Part shown: positions 43,812-52,540 of the stretch, one piece after another | How positions within the stretch are numbered: position 1 is the first letter of the stretch | Layout: the number at the start of each line of letters is the position of its first letter | Assembly: GCA_958296225.1 (NCBI GenBank) | Contig: OY282456.1 | Coordinates: 3,686,523-3,750,522, forward strand | DNA length: 64,000 nucleotides | From: an uncultured Dehalococcoidia bacterium | GTDB taxonomy: Bacteria; Chloroflexota; Dehalococcoidia; Lucifugimonadales; UBA3495 | Direction: 5' to 3' | Program-made: the position numbers and the translations under genes | Notes under the pieces: generated by a model | The model's database searches: none | What the model saw: only the letters and a program-made list of their open reading frames with translations | What the model was told of the DNA's origin: nothing

Positions 43812-46652
43812 ATGCCGCGTACCCACGAGCAAAATCTGAATACCACCCTGGGCATCATCCTGCGCGGACACGGCCTGCGCGCCGAAGCCGAAGTCACCCT
43901 AAAGGGCAAAGGCGGCGGGCGCGCCGATGGCCGTATCCGTTTTGGCAGCCATACCATCATCGTCGAAGCCAAAATGGGCCAGGGCGCCAGGCCCCAGCAG
44001 GACGCCCTCGCCGACTGCCTCAAACGCCTGGACAACGACCACTGCCAGGGCGCCATCGCCCTGTGCTACCCCGACCATGCTGCGGAGGACACGCTGGCCG
44101 ATACCCGGCTGCTTTACGCCATCATTGACAAGGACAACCGCGCGCCGCACTGGACCACCGGCACGCCGGCCGACCTGGCCTCCGCCGTGGCCCTGGCGCC
44201 GGCCCAGTTGGGCAACGCCGATTTGGCGGCGGCCCGGCTGTCCGACGAAATCGGCAAGGCGGTGGCCGCGCTGTCCTTCCGGCAGAAAGAAACCCTGGCC
44301 CAGCGCCTCGACCTGCCGGCCACGCCCCGGCCCCGGCGCAAATCCGGCCAGAGCGTCGCCGATTACCACCGCGTCCTCGCCCGCTGGGAAACCGCCAAAT
44401 ACGACACCGCCGCCGTGCGGGGCGCCCTGGTCATCGCCAGCGCCGTAATGTTTCACGCCCGGCTGGACGGCCACCTCTCCGCTGCCGACCGCCCGGTTGT
44501 TGACGCCCAGGCGCCGGACGAATCGCCCTACGCCGGGGCATGGCCGCCGCTGCGCGCCGACCGCTGTCTCCGTTCCGACAACATCATCAATGCTCTGGCC
44601 GACGCCTGGGATACCATCCTCGCGCTGGACTACAAGCCCGTTTTCCAGACCGCCATCGCCGGCATCCGCGGCCCCCGGCCCGATGCCAACTGGCGGCAGG
44701 CCGTGAGCATCATCGCCAAAGAGTCCCTGAACCTCACCGGCAATCTGGCCGGCGGACGCCACGACGTGATGGGGCGTATCTTCCATCGCGTGCTGGACAC
44801 CGCCCCCTTTGACGGCTCTTTTTACACCGGAACGGCGGGGGCGACGCTGCTGGCGACCCTGGCCATTCGCCCCGGAGACCGGGACTGGTCCGACCTCGAC
44901 GCCATTCGCCAAATGAACGTTACCGACCCGGCCTGCGGCACCGGCACGCTGCCCATCGCCGTCGCCGCCCGCATCCGGGAACTGGCCGGCGGCGTCAACC
45001 CGGAACTGCTTTCCGCCGCGCTGGTGGAAAATGTGCTGCATCTTTACGATATTAACCTCACCGCTACCCATATGGCGGCCACTACCATCGGGCTGATGTC
45101 GCCGTCAACCCGGTTCCGCAATATGAATGTCCATCGCACCCTGCTGCGCCCGCCGGTTTATGACGGCGATCTGGAAACCGACCATGCCCGCCTGGGCAGC
45201 CTGGAGTGGCTCGACCGCAGCCCCCTGCTGGCGCCCTGGCCCGACCCGTCCATCGGCTACCACGCCGATACGCTGGTGGAAGCGCCGGGGCTGGCGGCCT
45301 CCGACCTGTTCATTATGAACCCGCCCTTCGCCAGAGACAGCCTGCGCTATGACCAGTTCACCGAAGCGGAGGAGCAGCTGATTAAGGCGCGTGAGGATGC
45401 GCTGCTGGCCAGCACGCCGGCCCACCGTTCCGGCGGCACCCACGGATTTACCGTGCTGGCCCGGCGGCACCTGAAAGACCGGGGGCGTATCGCCGCCGTC
45501 TATCCCATCGCCATGGCCCAGGCCAAATCCGCCCATCCCATCCGCAGCCGCCTCTTTGGCGCCATGCGCGTTGAGTACGTGGTGGCGCTGAAAGACCCGG
45601 CGGGTATGGCCTTTTCCGAAAATACCGCCATCGGCGAGATGCTGGTTATCGCCAGCCCCTGGCCGCCCGATGCCGACCGCGAAAATACGCCCGCCGCTTT
45701 CGTCAAAGTCCTGCGCAAGCCGCAAACCCCGGCCCAGGCCCGGGCCATGGGAGAGTCTATCCTGCGCGGCGACCCGCATCCCGATTATGACGTCACCTAT
45801 TGGCCGCAAGCGCGGATGCAGCAGGGCGACTGGCTGCCGACGCAGTTTGTCCGTGCCGAGTGCGTCGCCGCCTTTGAGAATCTCAATCGCGGCCAGTGGT
45901 TTCCGACTGCCAACAGCTTGTTCGCCGGGCAGTTGGGCCCCGCCGGCCGGCGCATCCGGGATGCTTTCGTCAAGAGCAATATCAGCGCTCCCCAGCACGC
46001 CCTCTGGCATCACAAGACCGACGTGCAAAAGACGATGGCATCCGGCCCGGATACTTACACCAGGCCCAAAAGCGGCAGGGAACATCTGGCGGAAAAATAC
46101 TGGACGCAGCGGCAGCCCGTGCTGCTGGCGACGCAACTGCGCACTCCTCTCACCCGCGTGACCGCCGTTTATTGCGCCAGCCCGACGCTGGGCAGCCTGT
46201 TTGTGCCCTACCACCCGGCAGCGGGCCCCCACGACCGGACGGCCGTAGCTAAGGCCGTCGTCGCCTGGCTCAATAGCACTATGGGCATTGTGGCGATGCT
46301 GGGCGTAAGCTCCAACCGGATTATCGACCGTCCCAACTGGTCGGTTGACGACCATTATCAAATCCCGATGCCCCACTGGAGCCGGCTGGCTGCCGCGCAG
46401 GTCAGCCGGCTGGCCGCGGCCTACGATGAGTTATGCGGTGAGGAACTGCGCGAGCTGCGGGAGCTGCCACAGGACGATATTCGCCGCCGTCTGGATGACG
46501 CCGTAGCCCGCGCTTTGGATATTCCCGCCGGCGAGCTGGCCAAGACGCGCGCCGCCCTGTCCAGCGAGCCGGCGATAACGGGGAAAACCTACACGGGCCG
46601 GCCGGTGGATTCCCGCAAAAGCCGGAATGACCGGGTTCGTCAACCGCCCTAG
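43812..46652 (+). CDS. Type IIG-like restriction-modification protein (nuclease + N6-adenine methyltransferase)
   Basis: A 946-residue single chain. The N-terminus has a PD-(D/E)xK-like nuclease core: RADG (Asp39) and, 12 residues on, VEAK (Glu52, Lys54). A helical connector precedes the methyltransferase, with S-adenosylmethionine motif DPACGTGTLPIAVAARI (about 372) and catalytic motif FIMNPPFARDS (about 503). The C-terminal third, with LNSTMGIVAMLG and YQIPMPHWS, is the usual target-recognition region. No separate specificity or restriction subunit lies nearby, which supports a self-contained enzyme. ATG 43812 begins MPRTHEQN; an upstream TTG in frame at 43776 is less likely. Confidence 0.82.
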   Translation: MPRTHEQNLNTTLGIILRGHGLRAEAEVTLKGKGGGRADGRIRFGSHTIIVEAKMGQGARPQQDALADCLKRLDNDHCQGAIALCYPDHAAEDTLADTRLLYAIIDKDNRAPHWTTGTPADLASAVALAPAQLGNADLAAARLSDEIGKAVAALSFRQKETLAQRLDLPATPRPRRKSGQSVADYHRVLARWETAKYDTAAVRGALVIASAVMFHARLDGHLSAADRPVVDAQAPDESPYAGAWPPLRADRCLRSDNIINALADAWDTILALDYKPVFQTAIAGIRGPRPDANWRQAVSIIAKESLNLTGNLAGGRHDVMGRIFHRVLDTAPFDGSFYTGTAGATLLATLAIRPGDRDWSDLDAIRQMNVTDPACGTGTLPIAVAARIRELAGGVNPELLSAALVENVLHLYDINLTATHMAATTIGLMSPSTRFRNMNVHRTLLRPPVYDGDLETDHARLGSLEWLDRSPLLAPWPDPSIGYHADTLVEAPGLAASDLFIMNPPFARDSLRYDQFTEAEEQLIKAREDALLASTPAHRSGGTHGFTVLARRHLKDRGRIAAVYPIAMAQAKSAHPIRSRLFGAMRVEYVVALKDPAGMAFSENTAIGEMLVIASPWPPDADRENTPAAFVKVLRKPQTPAQARAMGESILRGDPHPDYDVTYWPQARMQQGDWLPTQFVRAECVAAFENLNRGQWFPTANSLFAGQLGPAGRRIRDAFVKSNISAPQHALWHHKTDVQKTMASGPDTYTRPKSGREHLAEKYWTQRQPVLLATQLRTPLTRVTAVYCASPTLGSLFVPYHPAAGPHDRTAVAKAVVAWLNSTMGIVAMLGVSSNRIIDRPNWSVDDHYQIPMPHWSRLAAAQVSRLAAAYDELCGEELRELRELPQDDIRRRLDDAVARALDIPAGELAKTRAALSSEPAITGKTYTGRPVDSRKSRNDRVRQPP

Positions 46653-47293
46653 TTCACCCGGTACACCCAAATCTGGTGCATCACGTCCGGCTCTCCCTTG
46701 GGCAGCGGCTGGAACGGCTCGCTCACCGACACCAGGCTCCAGACCCCGTCGGCAGCCATTTTGTCCTGCTGCTCTTTGAAACCCAGTTCCCTATGGGCGT
46801 CGGGACGCAGGCTGAACACGATGTGGCCGCCCGGCCGGGTTACCCGGCACAGTTCGTCGAATGAATTGGGCGGCGCGTGTCCCGGCGTGAAAACCCCGAT
46901 GCTGATCACCGCATCGTAAGCATCCGAATCAAAATCCAGCGGCTCGCCCAGCGCCATCCGCCGGAAATCGTTATAACAGCCCTTGGCCTGCGCTTCATCC
47001 AGCATCCCCTGGGACAGGTCCATGGCGCAGATGTCGCCGTAGCCCATCCGCTGCAACTCCACACCCACCAGGCCGGTGCCCGCCCCGGCGTCCAGAATCC
47101 GCGCGTCGGTGGCGGCATACTCCGCCAGCGCCTCTGCCCCACGACGGGGGGCCAGCCAGACGAAGGTGTTTTCCAGGTCGTCGTCGTATTCCCCGGCCCA
47201 TTGGTCATACCGCTCGGCCAATTCCTCATTGTTGGTGGACGAGTACACCCACTGGACTCGCTGTTCCGAATCCACGTTTCCCGATTCAGGCAT
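46649..47293 (-). CDS. Class I SAM-dependent methyltransferase
   Basis: A 214-residue Rossmann methyltransferase. RYDQWAGEYDDDL, motif I ILDAGAGTGLVGVEL (about 66-80), ICAMDLSQGMLDEA and RVTRPGGHIVFSL are typical of the Methyltransf_11/25 groups. The substrate is unknown. Its last bases overlap the end of the restriction-modification gene on the other strand. It follows two tandem methyltransferase genes in the same direction. Confidence 0.85.
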   Translation of the reverse strand: MPESGNVDSEQRVQWVYSSTNNEELAERYDQWAGEYDDDLENTFVWLAPRRGAEALAEYAATDARILDAGAGTGLVGVELQRMGYGDICAMDLSQGMLDEAQAKGCYNDFRRMALGEPLDFDSDAYDAVISIGVFTPGHAPPNSFDELCRVTRPGGHIVFSLRPDAHRELGFKEQQDKMAADGVWSLVSVSEPFQPLPKGEPDVMHQIWVYRVN

Positions 47294-47328
47294 CGTTTCT
47301 TTCGCTCCGTTGTGCGTACCGGATGAGC

Positions 47329-48177
47329 CTACTTGACGCAGAGGTACTGCGCCCAGCCCAGCTCATCGTTGTTGATGGCGTCCACCGTCTTCATATAGGC
47401 GTCCGTGAGATAGTCAAACCGCTCCCGGTATCCCTCCGGGCCTTGGGCGATTGACGCCAGTTGGGACAGGTAGGCATAGCTGCGGGCCAGGTGGGACGAC
47501 AAATCCCGCGCCTGTATGACCCGGAAACCCGTTTCGCGCAGGGCGTCAATGTACGAGTAAAAGCTGAAGTCGGTGTCAAACAGCAGCCGGTCGTACACGA
47601 AAACCTGGGCCGATTCGCTGATGTCCGTCCGGGGTTTGGTCAGGTCGTCAAAAATCATCGCGCCGCCGGGCTGCAATACCCGGTACGATTCCTCCAGAAC
47701 CTTTACCTTGTCCGGCACGTGGTAAATCGTGGCCTGGCTCCAGACGTGCGTGAAGGTTCCCGCAGCAAACGGCAGCTCCGTCGCCGACGCCTTTTCAAAG
47801 GCCAGGCGGCCGGCCAGTTCGGGAACCTTTTCCAGCGACTCCACCGCGTTGGCGATGCGCACGCCGCTCAAGTCAATCCCGGTAACCTGGGCGCCGCTGG
47901 CGCGACACAGCCAGGTCGCAGTGGTTCCGTTGCCGCAGCCCACGTCCAGCACCCGTGAGTTTTCGTCGATTCCCGCGGCCGCCACCATCAGCTCATTGAG
48001 GCGAATGCCGGCGGCGAGAAATTCCTCACGGATGCTGCCCGTTTCGTTCCCCGATTGGGTATCAAACACGCCCCAATGCACGCTCCCGTCGGCATCCCAG
48101 ACCGACCGGTAGATAACGTCTTCGGCGTCGTAGTAGTCCTCGGTTTCCCGCTCGGAAAATCGGTGTCGCGTTTCCAA
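47329..48177 (-). CDS. Class I SAM-dependent methyltransferase, tandem copy 1
   Basis: A 282-residue methyltransferase. RFSERETEDYYDAEDVIYRS and SVHWGVFD precede motif I (VLDVGCGNGTTATWLCR, about 85-101), then GIDLSGVRIANA and VLQPGGAMIFDDLTKP. The layout resembles glycine-betaine-pathway and gamma-tocopherol-type methyltransferases. It closely resembles the next gene upstream over its whole length, so the pair arose by tandem duplication. AACAGGAG lies about 6 bases before ATG 48177. Confidence 0.88.
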   Translation of the reverse strand: METRHRFSERETEDYYDAEDVIYRSVWDADGSVHWGVFDTQSGNETGSIREEFLAAGIRLNELMVAAAGIDENSRVLDVGCGNGTTATWLCRASGAQVTGIDLSGVRIANAVESLEKVPELAGRLAFEKASATELPFAAGTFTHVWSQATIYHVPDKVKVLEESYRVLQPGGAMIFDDLTKPRTDISESAQVFVYDRLLFDTDFSFYSYIDALRETGFRVIQARDLSSHLARSYAYLSQLASIAQGPEGYRERFDYLTDAYMKTVDAINNDELGWAQYLCVK

Positions 48178-48213
48178 ATGATAACTCCTGTTGTGGTTCC
48201 TCCGGAGCCGCGC

Positions 48214-49074
48214 CTACTTGACGCACAGATATTGCGCCCAACCCAGCTCGTCGTTTTGGACGGCATTCACCATCTTCAGATAAGCGTCGGCAAGGGCGGC
48301 AAAGCGTTCTGCGCGCTCCGGGTCGGTCCCCGTCGCCGCCATCCGGGACAGGCAGGCATAGCTGCGGGCCAGGTGGGACGACAGGTCCCGCGCCTCCAGC
48401 ACCCGGAATCCCGTCCCGCGCAGCGCCTCCAGGTACGAGTAAAAGCTGTAATCGGTATCAAACAGCAGCCGGTCGTACACGAAAGCCCGCGCTTCGTCGC
48501 TGATGTCGGGCCGGGGTTTGGTCAAATCGTCAAAGACCATCACGCCGCCCGGCTGCAAAACGCGGTACGCTTCCTGCAACGTCCTGGCCTTGTCCGGGAT
48601 GTGGTAGATGGTGGCCTGGCTCCAGACGTGCGTGAACGCGCCGTCGGCGAAAGGCAAGTCGGTGGCTGAAGCTTTGTGAAACTCCAGCCGGGGGGCCAGG
48701 TCGGGGACGCCGGCCAGGGACGCAATGGCGTTGGCGATGCGCACGCCGCTGAGGTCAATGCCCGTTACGTGGGCGCCGGTAGCGCGGCACAGCCAGGCGG
48801 CGGTGTTGCCGTTCCCACAGCCCAGGTCAAGGACGCGGGCCGTTTCATCAATGCCGGAGTTCGCCAGCATTATCTCATTGAGACGGGAGCAGGCGGCCAG
48901 AAAGCCGGCCCGCACGTCCGCGCCGTCGCCCGGCTCGTCCTGGCCCGTAAATATGCCCCAGTGGAGGCTGCCCTCAGCGTCCCAGAAGGAACGGTAGAGG
49001 GCATCCTCGGCGTCGTAGTATTCTTCGGTGTCGCGCTCAGAAAAGCGCGACGGGTTCCCGTTCGGGTTCGGCAT
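48214..49074 (-). CDS. Class I SAM-dependent methyltransferase, tandem copy 2
   Basis: A 286-residue paralogue of the gene at 47329, with RFSERDTEEYYDAEDALYRS, SLHWGIFTG, motif I (VLDLGCGNGNTAAWLCR) and the same C-terminus ending GWAQYLCVK. ATG 49074 (MPNPNGNPSRF) matches the paralogue start and overlaps the end of panD by 38 bp; an ATG at 49119 is further upstream. panD and these two genes probably form one transcript from the promoter near 49.9 kb. Confidence 0.86.
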   Translation of the reverse strand: MPNPNGNPSRFSERDTEEYYDAEDALYRSFWDAEGSLHWGIFTGQDEPGDGADVRAGFLAACSRLNEIMLANSGIDETARVLDLGCGNGNTAAWLCRATGAHVTGIDLSGVRIANAIASLAGVPDLAPRLEFHKASATDLPFADGAFTHVWSQATIYHIPDKARTLQEAYRVLQPGGVMVFDDLTKPRPDISDEARAFVYDRLLFDTDYSFYSYLEALRGTGFRVLEARDLSSHLARSYACLSRMAATGTDPERAERFAALADAYLKMVNAVQNDELGWAQYLCVK

Positions 49075-49426
49075 ACATTGACCCTTCGATCCATTCCAGG
49101 AATCGGTTGTTTTCGTCAACCAGAACCATGCGCGGCTCCACCGGCAGGTCGGTTACCTCAAAGGCCAGGATGATGAGGCAGTCCCGCTCCTGGCACAGGC
49201 GGGCCGCCGCCCCTTGCACTGCGATGGTGCCGCTGCCGCGCTCGCCCGGCAAAGCGTAGGTCTCCCAGCGCTGGCCGTTGTTGATATTGAGCACCTGCAC
49301 TTTCTCAAATGCCACGATGTCCGTCTGTTCCATCAAATCGCGGTCAATGATGATGCTGCCGACGTACCCCAGGTTGGCGCTGGTTACCCAGCAGCGATGG
49401 ATTTTAGACCTCAGAACTTCCCGCAT
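49037..49426 (-). CDS. panD: Aspartate 1-decarboxylase
   Basis: A 129-residue pyruvoyl enzyme making beta-alanine for pantothenate. Lys8 in RSKIHR, the self-cleavage Gly23-Ser24 in YVGSIIID, and Arg53/Tyr57 in NGQRWETYAL are all in place, so it should mature to the pyruvoyl form. Cys12-Trp13 replace the usual small residues before VTSANL. ATG 49426 is chosen because GAGGAG lies 7 bases upstream; a longer frame to 49483 has no site. Other pantothenate genes are not nearby. Confidence 0.92.
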   Translation of the reverse strand: MREVLRSKIHRCWVTSANLGYVGSIIIDRDLMEQTDIVAFEKVQVLNINNGQRWETYALPGERGSGTIAVQGAAARLCQERDCLIILAFEVTDLPVEPRMVLVDENNRFLEWIEGSMYAEPEREPVALF

Positions 49427-49649
49427 ACTTTCTCCTCGTGTGATGGCCAATCTGCTGTTGGCATTTTGAATGATGGCCGGCATTCGGCCCGGTTTGCCGT
49501 CGCCGCCGGGCGTGACTTGACGTGGTTAAGCGTCAGCCAACTCTGCGCGTGGGGATCCCACGTCGCAACCGGCTTTGCGGCGAAAACCCGATGGGGGGGT
49601 GGGCGCGGCGCGGGGCGTTAATCCCGCCGCCCGTTTAGGCTTGGAGCAG

Positions 49650-49820
49650 CTAAGGCTCGCAAGGCAAGCAGTGCTTGCTGCGTCCGCGTATCCGGGGCGT
49701 CTGCTCCCGGCAGTGGACTCCGTACAATGGACTGCTACGTTGCACGTCCCGCAGCGGGCGGGACTGCGTAGAGTCGGATTCCGAGGATTGTCGGTGCGCT
49801 GATAGCGCGGCTGCACTCAT
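49650..49820 (-). CDS. Possible small protein (56 aa) downstream of a promoter
   Basis: ATG 49820 is preceded by AAGGAGG with 5-base spacing and by a sigma70-like promoter about 55 bases upstream. It encodes a Ser/Arg/Cys-rich 56-residue product (MSAAALSAHRQSSESDSTQ... to HCLPCEP). No family is recognised. It could be a genuine small protein or a leader upstream of panD. The rest of 49427-50025 shows no other gene. Confidence 0.35.
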   Translation of the reverse strand: MSAAALSAHRQSSESDSTQSRPLRDVQRSSPLYGVHCREQTPRIRGRSKHCLPCEP

Positions 49821-49880
49821 TTGGCCTCCTTGCTTAAGGGCAGGTTGATGGGCGTGCAGACCTGCGTTTGACTGGGGGGC

Positions 49881-49909
49881 AGTTTAGCCCGACTAACCGC
49901 CGGTGTCAA
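49881..49909 (-). promoter_or_regulatory. Sigma70-like promoter upstream of panD region
   Basis: On the minus strand TTGACA (49909-49904) and TAAACT (49886-49881) are 17 bases apart. Transcription from about 49874 would cover the 56-codon frame, panD and the two methyltransferases. Confidence 0.6.
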
Positions 49910-50025
49910 ATCCGGCGCCGTATAGCCCCGGCCAATTCCAAAAATATCATCAATACTGGACCCACCGGCCACTTGACAAACGGCTTTGCCGGCTTGACCG
50001 TCGCGCGCCGGAACCCGGGTCAGCA

Positions 50026-50502
50026 TCAGAGACCGCGCACCGGCGCCGGCGGCCAGGTGTCGAACAGGGCTAATTGCTGCGGCCCCTGCCGCCGTACTTC
50101 GCCGAACGCGGAACACCATCGGGGTATCCCCCGCGCCGACGCATGGCCCTCAAACACCGGCCCATGGCCCTGAAACCGGTGGTGCGACCACAGCCAGGCG
50201 TGGAGCAGTTCGTGGGCCAGTATGCCTTCCACGCCGCGCCGCCCGCATCGCTGCAGCCGGGGCAAGGACAATCCAATCAGCCAGGAACCGTCCGGGTAGC
50301 AGAAACAGCGCCCTCCCGTAGCGAAAATCCGCTCCAGCACTACCGAACCGGCGGGTACGTCAAGGCTGTCCAGCAGATACCGGCCGGCGACATCGCTAAC
50401 CCAGCCCAGGTCAGCCAGCACAATGCCCCGGGGCGCCGGCCAGGCCGGCCCGGCCGGCGCGGACGCCCGGCCGCTGCTCGCGTTTGCTCGCTGTTTCGGC
50501 AT
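50026..50502 (-). CDS. SprT-like zinc metalloprotease-like protein
   Basis: A 158-residue protein. The zinc-binding HELLH is in GILAHELLHAWLWSHH (about 100-115). The upstream strand SWLIGLSLPRLQ and the C-terminal GHASARGIPRWC fit a SprT/Wss1-like minimal metalloprotease. The first 25 residues are low complexity. It may act on proteins or be a degenerate family member. ATG 50502 lacks a strong ribosome binding site; it follows the quinone oxidoreductase stop by 7 bp, so the two are probably cotranscribed. Confidence 0.65.
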   Translation of the reverse strand: MPKQRANASSGRASAPAGPAWPAPRGIVLADLGWVSDVAGRYLLDSLDVPAGSVVLERIFATGGRCFCYPDGSWLIGLSLPRLQRCGRRGVEGILAHELLHAWLWSHHRFQGHGPVFEGHASARGIPRWCSAFGEVRRQGPQQLALFDTWPPAPVRGL

Positions 50503-50509
50503 GGCGATG

Positions 50510-51475
50510 TTACGGCGTGAGAATAATCTTGCCCGTGGTAGCCCGGCCCGCCAGCTGCCGATGCGCCTCCGCGGCGTCCGACAGGGCAAACATATGCTCC
50601 ACCCGCAAGTTCAACTCGCCGGACTGGACCCATCCCAGCACGGCGCCGGCCCGTTTTTCCAGTTCCTCCCGGTTGGCGGTGTAATCACCCAAACCGGGCC
50701 GGGTCAGGAACTTGGAACCATTGCCCAGCGTCCTGGGGTCCATCGCGTCCACCGGGCCGCTGGCCTGGCCGTACAGCACCATATAACCCCGCGGCGCCAG
50801 GCAGGCGATACTCCGCTCAAAAGTGTCCTTGCCCACGGCGTCGTACACCGCCTGCAGCCCGGCGCCGTCGGTAGCCTCGGCAATCTCCGCGGCGAAATCC
50901 TGCTCGGTGTACCGGATAACGTGGTCGGCGCCGGCGCCCCTGGCCAGCTCCGCCTTGGCCGCGGTGGAAACGGTGGCGTACACGTAAGCGCCCAGCGCCT
51001 TGCACATTTGAATCAGCAGCAGACCCACGCCGCCGGCCCCGGAATGCACCAGCACCCGGTCTCCGGGCTGCACCCGGTAGGTGTCGTAGCAAAGGTAGTG
51101 GGCCGTCATTCCCTGCAACATCGCGGCGGCGCCGTCCCGCGCCGACAGGCCCTCCGGCATCTTAATGAGCCGCCAGGCCGGCACCAGCGCCTGCTCGGCG
51201 TAGGAACCGGGGTGGCTGCAATAGGCCACCGTGTCCCCCACGGCCACGTTGTCAACCCCCGGCCCAATCTCGCGCACGACCCCGGCTCCCTCAACGCCGG
51301 CCACCCAGGGCAGGCCGGGCGGGTTGACTCCCATCCGGCTGTAAATATCGGTAAAGTTGACCCCAACCGCCTGGATTTCGACCACCGCCTGGTCGGGGCC
51401 GGCCGTCGGATTGGGCAGGTCAACGTACTGCATCACCTCCGGCCCGCCATACTCCGTAATCTGCATCGCTTTCAT
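50510..51475 (-). CDS. NADPH:quinone oxidoreductase (zinc-independent MDR family)
   Basis: A 321-residue medium-chain dehydrogenase/reductase. MKAMQITEYGGPEVM opens the GroES-like domain; VGVNFTDIYSRMG, GVEGAGVVREIGPGV and the Rossmann VLVHSGAGGVGLLLIQMCKALGA (about 140-162) follow. The structural and catalytic zinc Cys clusters of alcohol dehydrogenases are absent, as expected for quinone reductases. It reduces quinones with NADPH in the cytoplasm. ATG 51475 is preceded by GAGGAGG at 8 bases. Confidence 0.9.
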   Translation of the reverse strand: MKAMQITEYGGPEVMQYVDLPNPTAGPDQAVVEIQAVGVNFTDIYSRMGVNPPGLPWVAGVEGAGVVREIGPGVDNVAVGDTVAYCSHPGSYAEQALVPAWRLIKMPEGLSARDGAAAMLQGMTAHYLCYDTYRVQPGDRVLVHSGAGGVGLLLIQMCKALGAYVYATVSTAAKAELARGAGADHVIRYTEQDFAAEIAEATDGAGLQAVYDAVGKDTFERSIACLAPRGYMVLYGQASGPVDAMDPRTLGNGSKFLTRPGLGDYTANREELEKRAGAVLGWVQSGELNLRVEHMFALSDAAEAHRQLAGRATTGKIILTP

Positions 51476-51636
51476 CGTAGTCGCCTCCTCGCGCCGTGAT
51501 TCATCGCCGCTAGCATAGCACAGGGTACTGAACCCGCCCAACGCCGTGCTGTCAGCAATTGCCCGGCAAGCGGGCAAATGCTATGATTATTGGTACCTTG
51601 CAGCCGCAGCCGGCGCCCGAACCGGAGGATAGACAG

Positions 51637-52461
51637 TTGACCAACGACCAGCACCTCTCGATTTCGCAAGCGATCAGTCTCTTCATTAATCACCTGAAAG
51701 ATGGCAAGCAGGCACTGCAGGGCCAGCAGGAGTTGCTGCGGTTCCAGGCCAGAATCGGCAAGGACAAGCTCGTCTCTACGCTCCATGCTATTGAAGTCGG
51801 CGATTACGCCAAGTGGACCACCGAAAACGTGGAGAACCCGGCCTTGCGCCTTGACCCCGTCAAAAAGTTTCTGACCTTCGCCAACCGGCAGGGATGGACG
51901 GAAAGCAGCCTGGCGCGTTACGCGGCCGCGCCCCGGCGCAACCGCCGCCGGTTCCAAAACTCCGGCCAGACTTCCGCCGGGCCCGGGACGCCCAGCGCGC
52001 GGCTCAGCCAGGAAAGGCATACCGAGCTGCAAGCCGAACTGCAGCGGCTGCGCGACGAAGTTCCCCAAATCCGCGAGACCATCCGCCTGGCCCGCAGCGA
52101 TGGCGACGTGCGGGAAAATGCGCCACTGGATGCTGCCCGCGAGCAGCAGCAGCTGGTAGCGCGACGCATCCGCCAACTGGAAACCGACCTGGCGCACGTC
52201 GAAATCGTTGACGCCGCCAACGCCGACACCGAAAAAGTCGGCATGGGCTCGCGAGTTACCCTGCACGACCTGGCCTCGGCGCAGGAGCGCGTGTTCACGC
52301 TGGTGGATGTCCGCGAAGCCGATGTGTCCGCCGGCAAAATATCCACCGTTTCGCCCATCGGCCAGGCCCTGATGGGGCACAGCGCCGGCGAGGAAGTTAC
52401 CATCAGCACCCCCCGCGGCTCGGTTCAGTACCGCATTGAGGGTATCGGCGGACAACCGTAA
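51637..52461 (+). CDS. greA: GreA/GreB-type transcript cleavage factor with N-terminal extension
   Basis: A 274-residue protein. Residues about 125-274 are GreA: the coiled coil (LQAELQRLRDEVPQI), the acidic tip GDVRENAPLDAARE retaining the Asp and Glu that reach the RNA polymerase active site, and the C-terminal domain ending with SPIGQALMGHSAGEEV. GreA normally has about 158 residues. The first 100 residues here (LSISQAISLFINHLKDGKQA, VSTLHAIEVGDYAKWT) are an additional helical domain. TTG 51637 is chosen because GGAGG lies 8 bases upstream; ATG 51583 is an alternative. Confidence 0.85.
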   Translation: MTNDQHLSISQAISLFINHLKDGKQALQGQQELLRFQARIGKDKLVSTLHAIEVGDYAKWTTENVENPALRLDPVKKFLTFANRQGWTESSLARYAAAPRRNRRRFQNSGQTSAGPGTPSARLSQERHTELQAELQRLRDEVPQIRETIRLARSDGDVRENAPLDAAREQQQLVARRIRQLETDLAHVEIVDAANADTEKVGMGSRVTLHDLASAQERVFTLVDVREADVSAGKISTVSPIGQALMGHSAGEEVTISTPRGSVQYRIEGIGGQP

Positions 52462-52477
52462 CACCACAGGCAACGTC

Positions 52478-52516
52478 AAATGGCCGGGGCGGTTTTCAAA
52501 TCCGCTCCGGCCATTT
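52478..52516. terminator. Hairpin between convergent greA and peroxiredoxin genes
   Basis: AAATGGCCGGGGCGG pairs with CCGCTCCGGCCATTT around a 9-base loop. Its position between two convergent stops suggests bidirectional termination, although only short T or A runs flank it. Confidence 0.6.
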
Positions 52517-52540
52517 GCGCTGAGCAACCCCGGCTCCGGC

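Noticed and set aside
49817..50119. A 100-codon minus-strand frame upstream of the 56-codon candidate
   Set aside because: It runs across the promoter, lacks a ribosome binding site and shows no recognisable domain.
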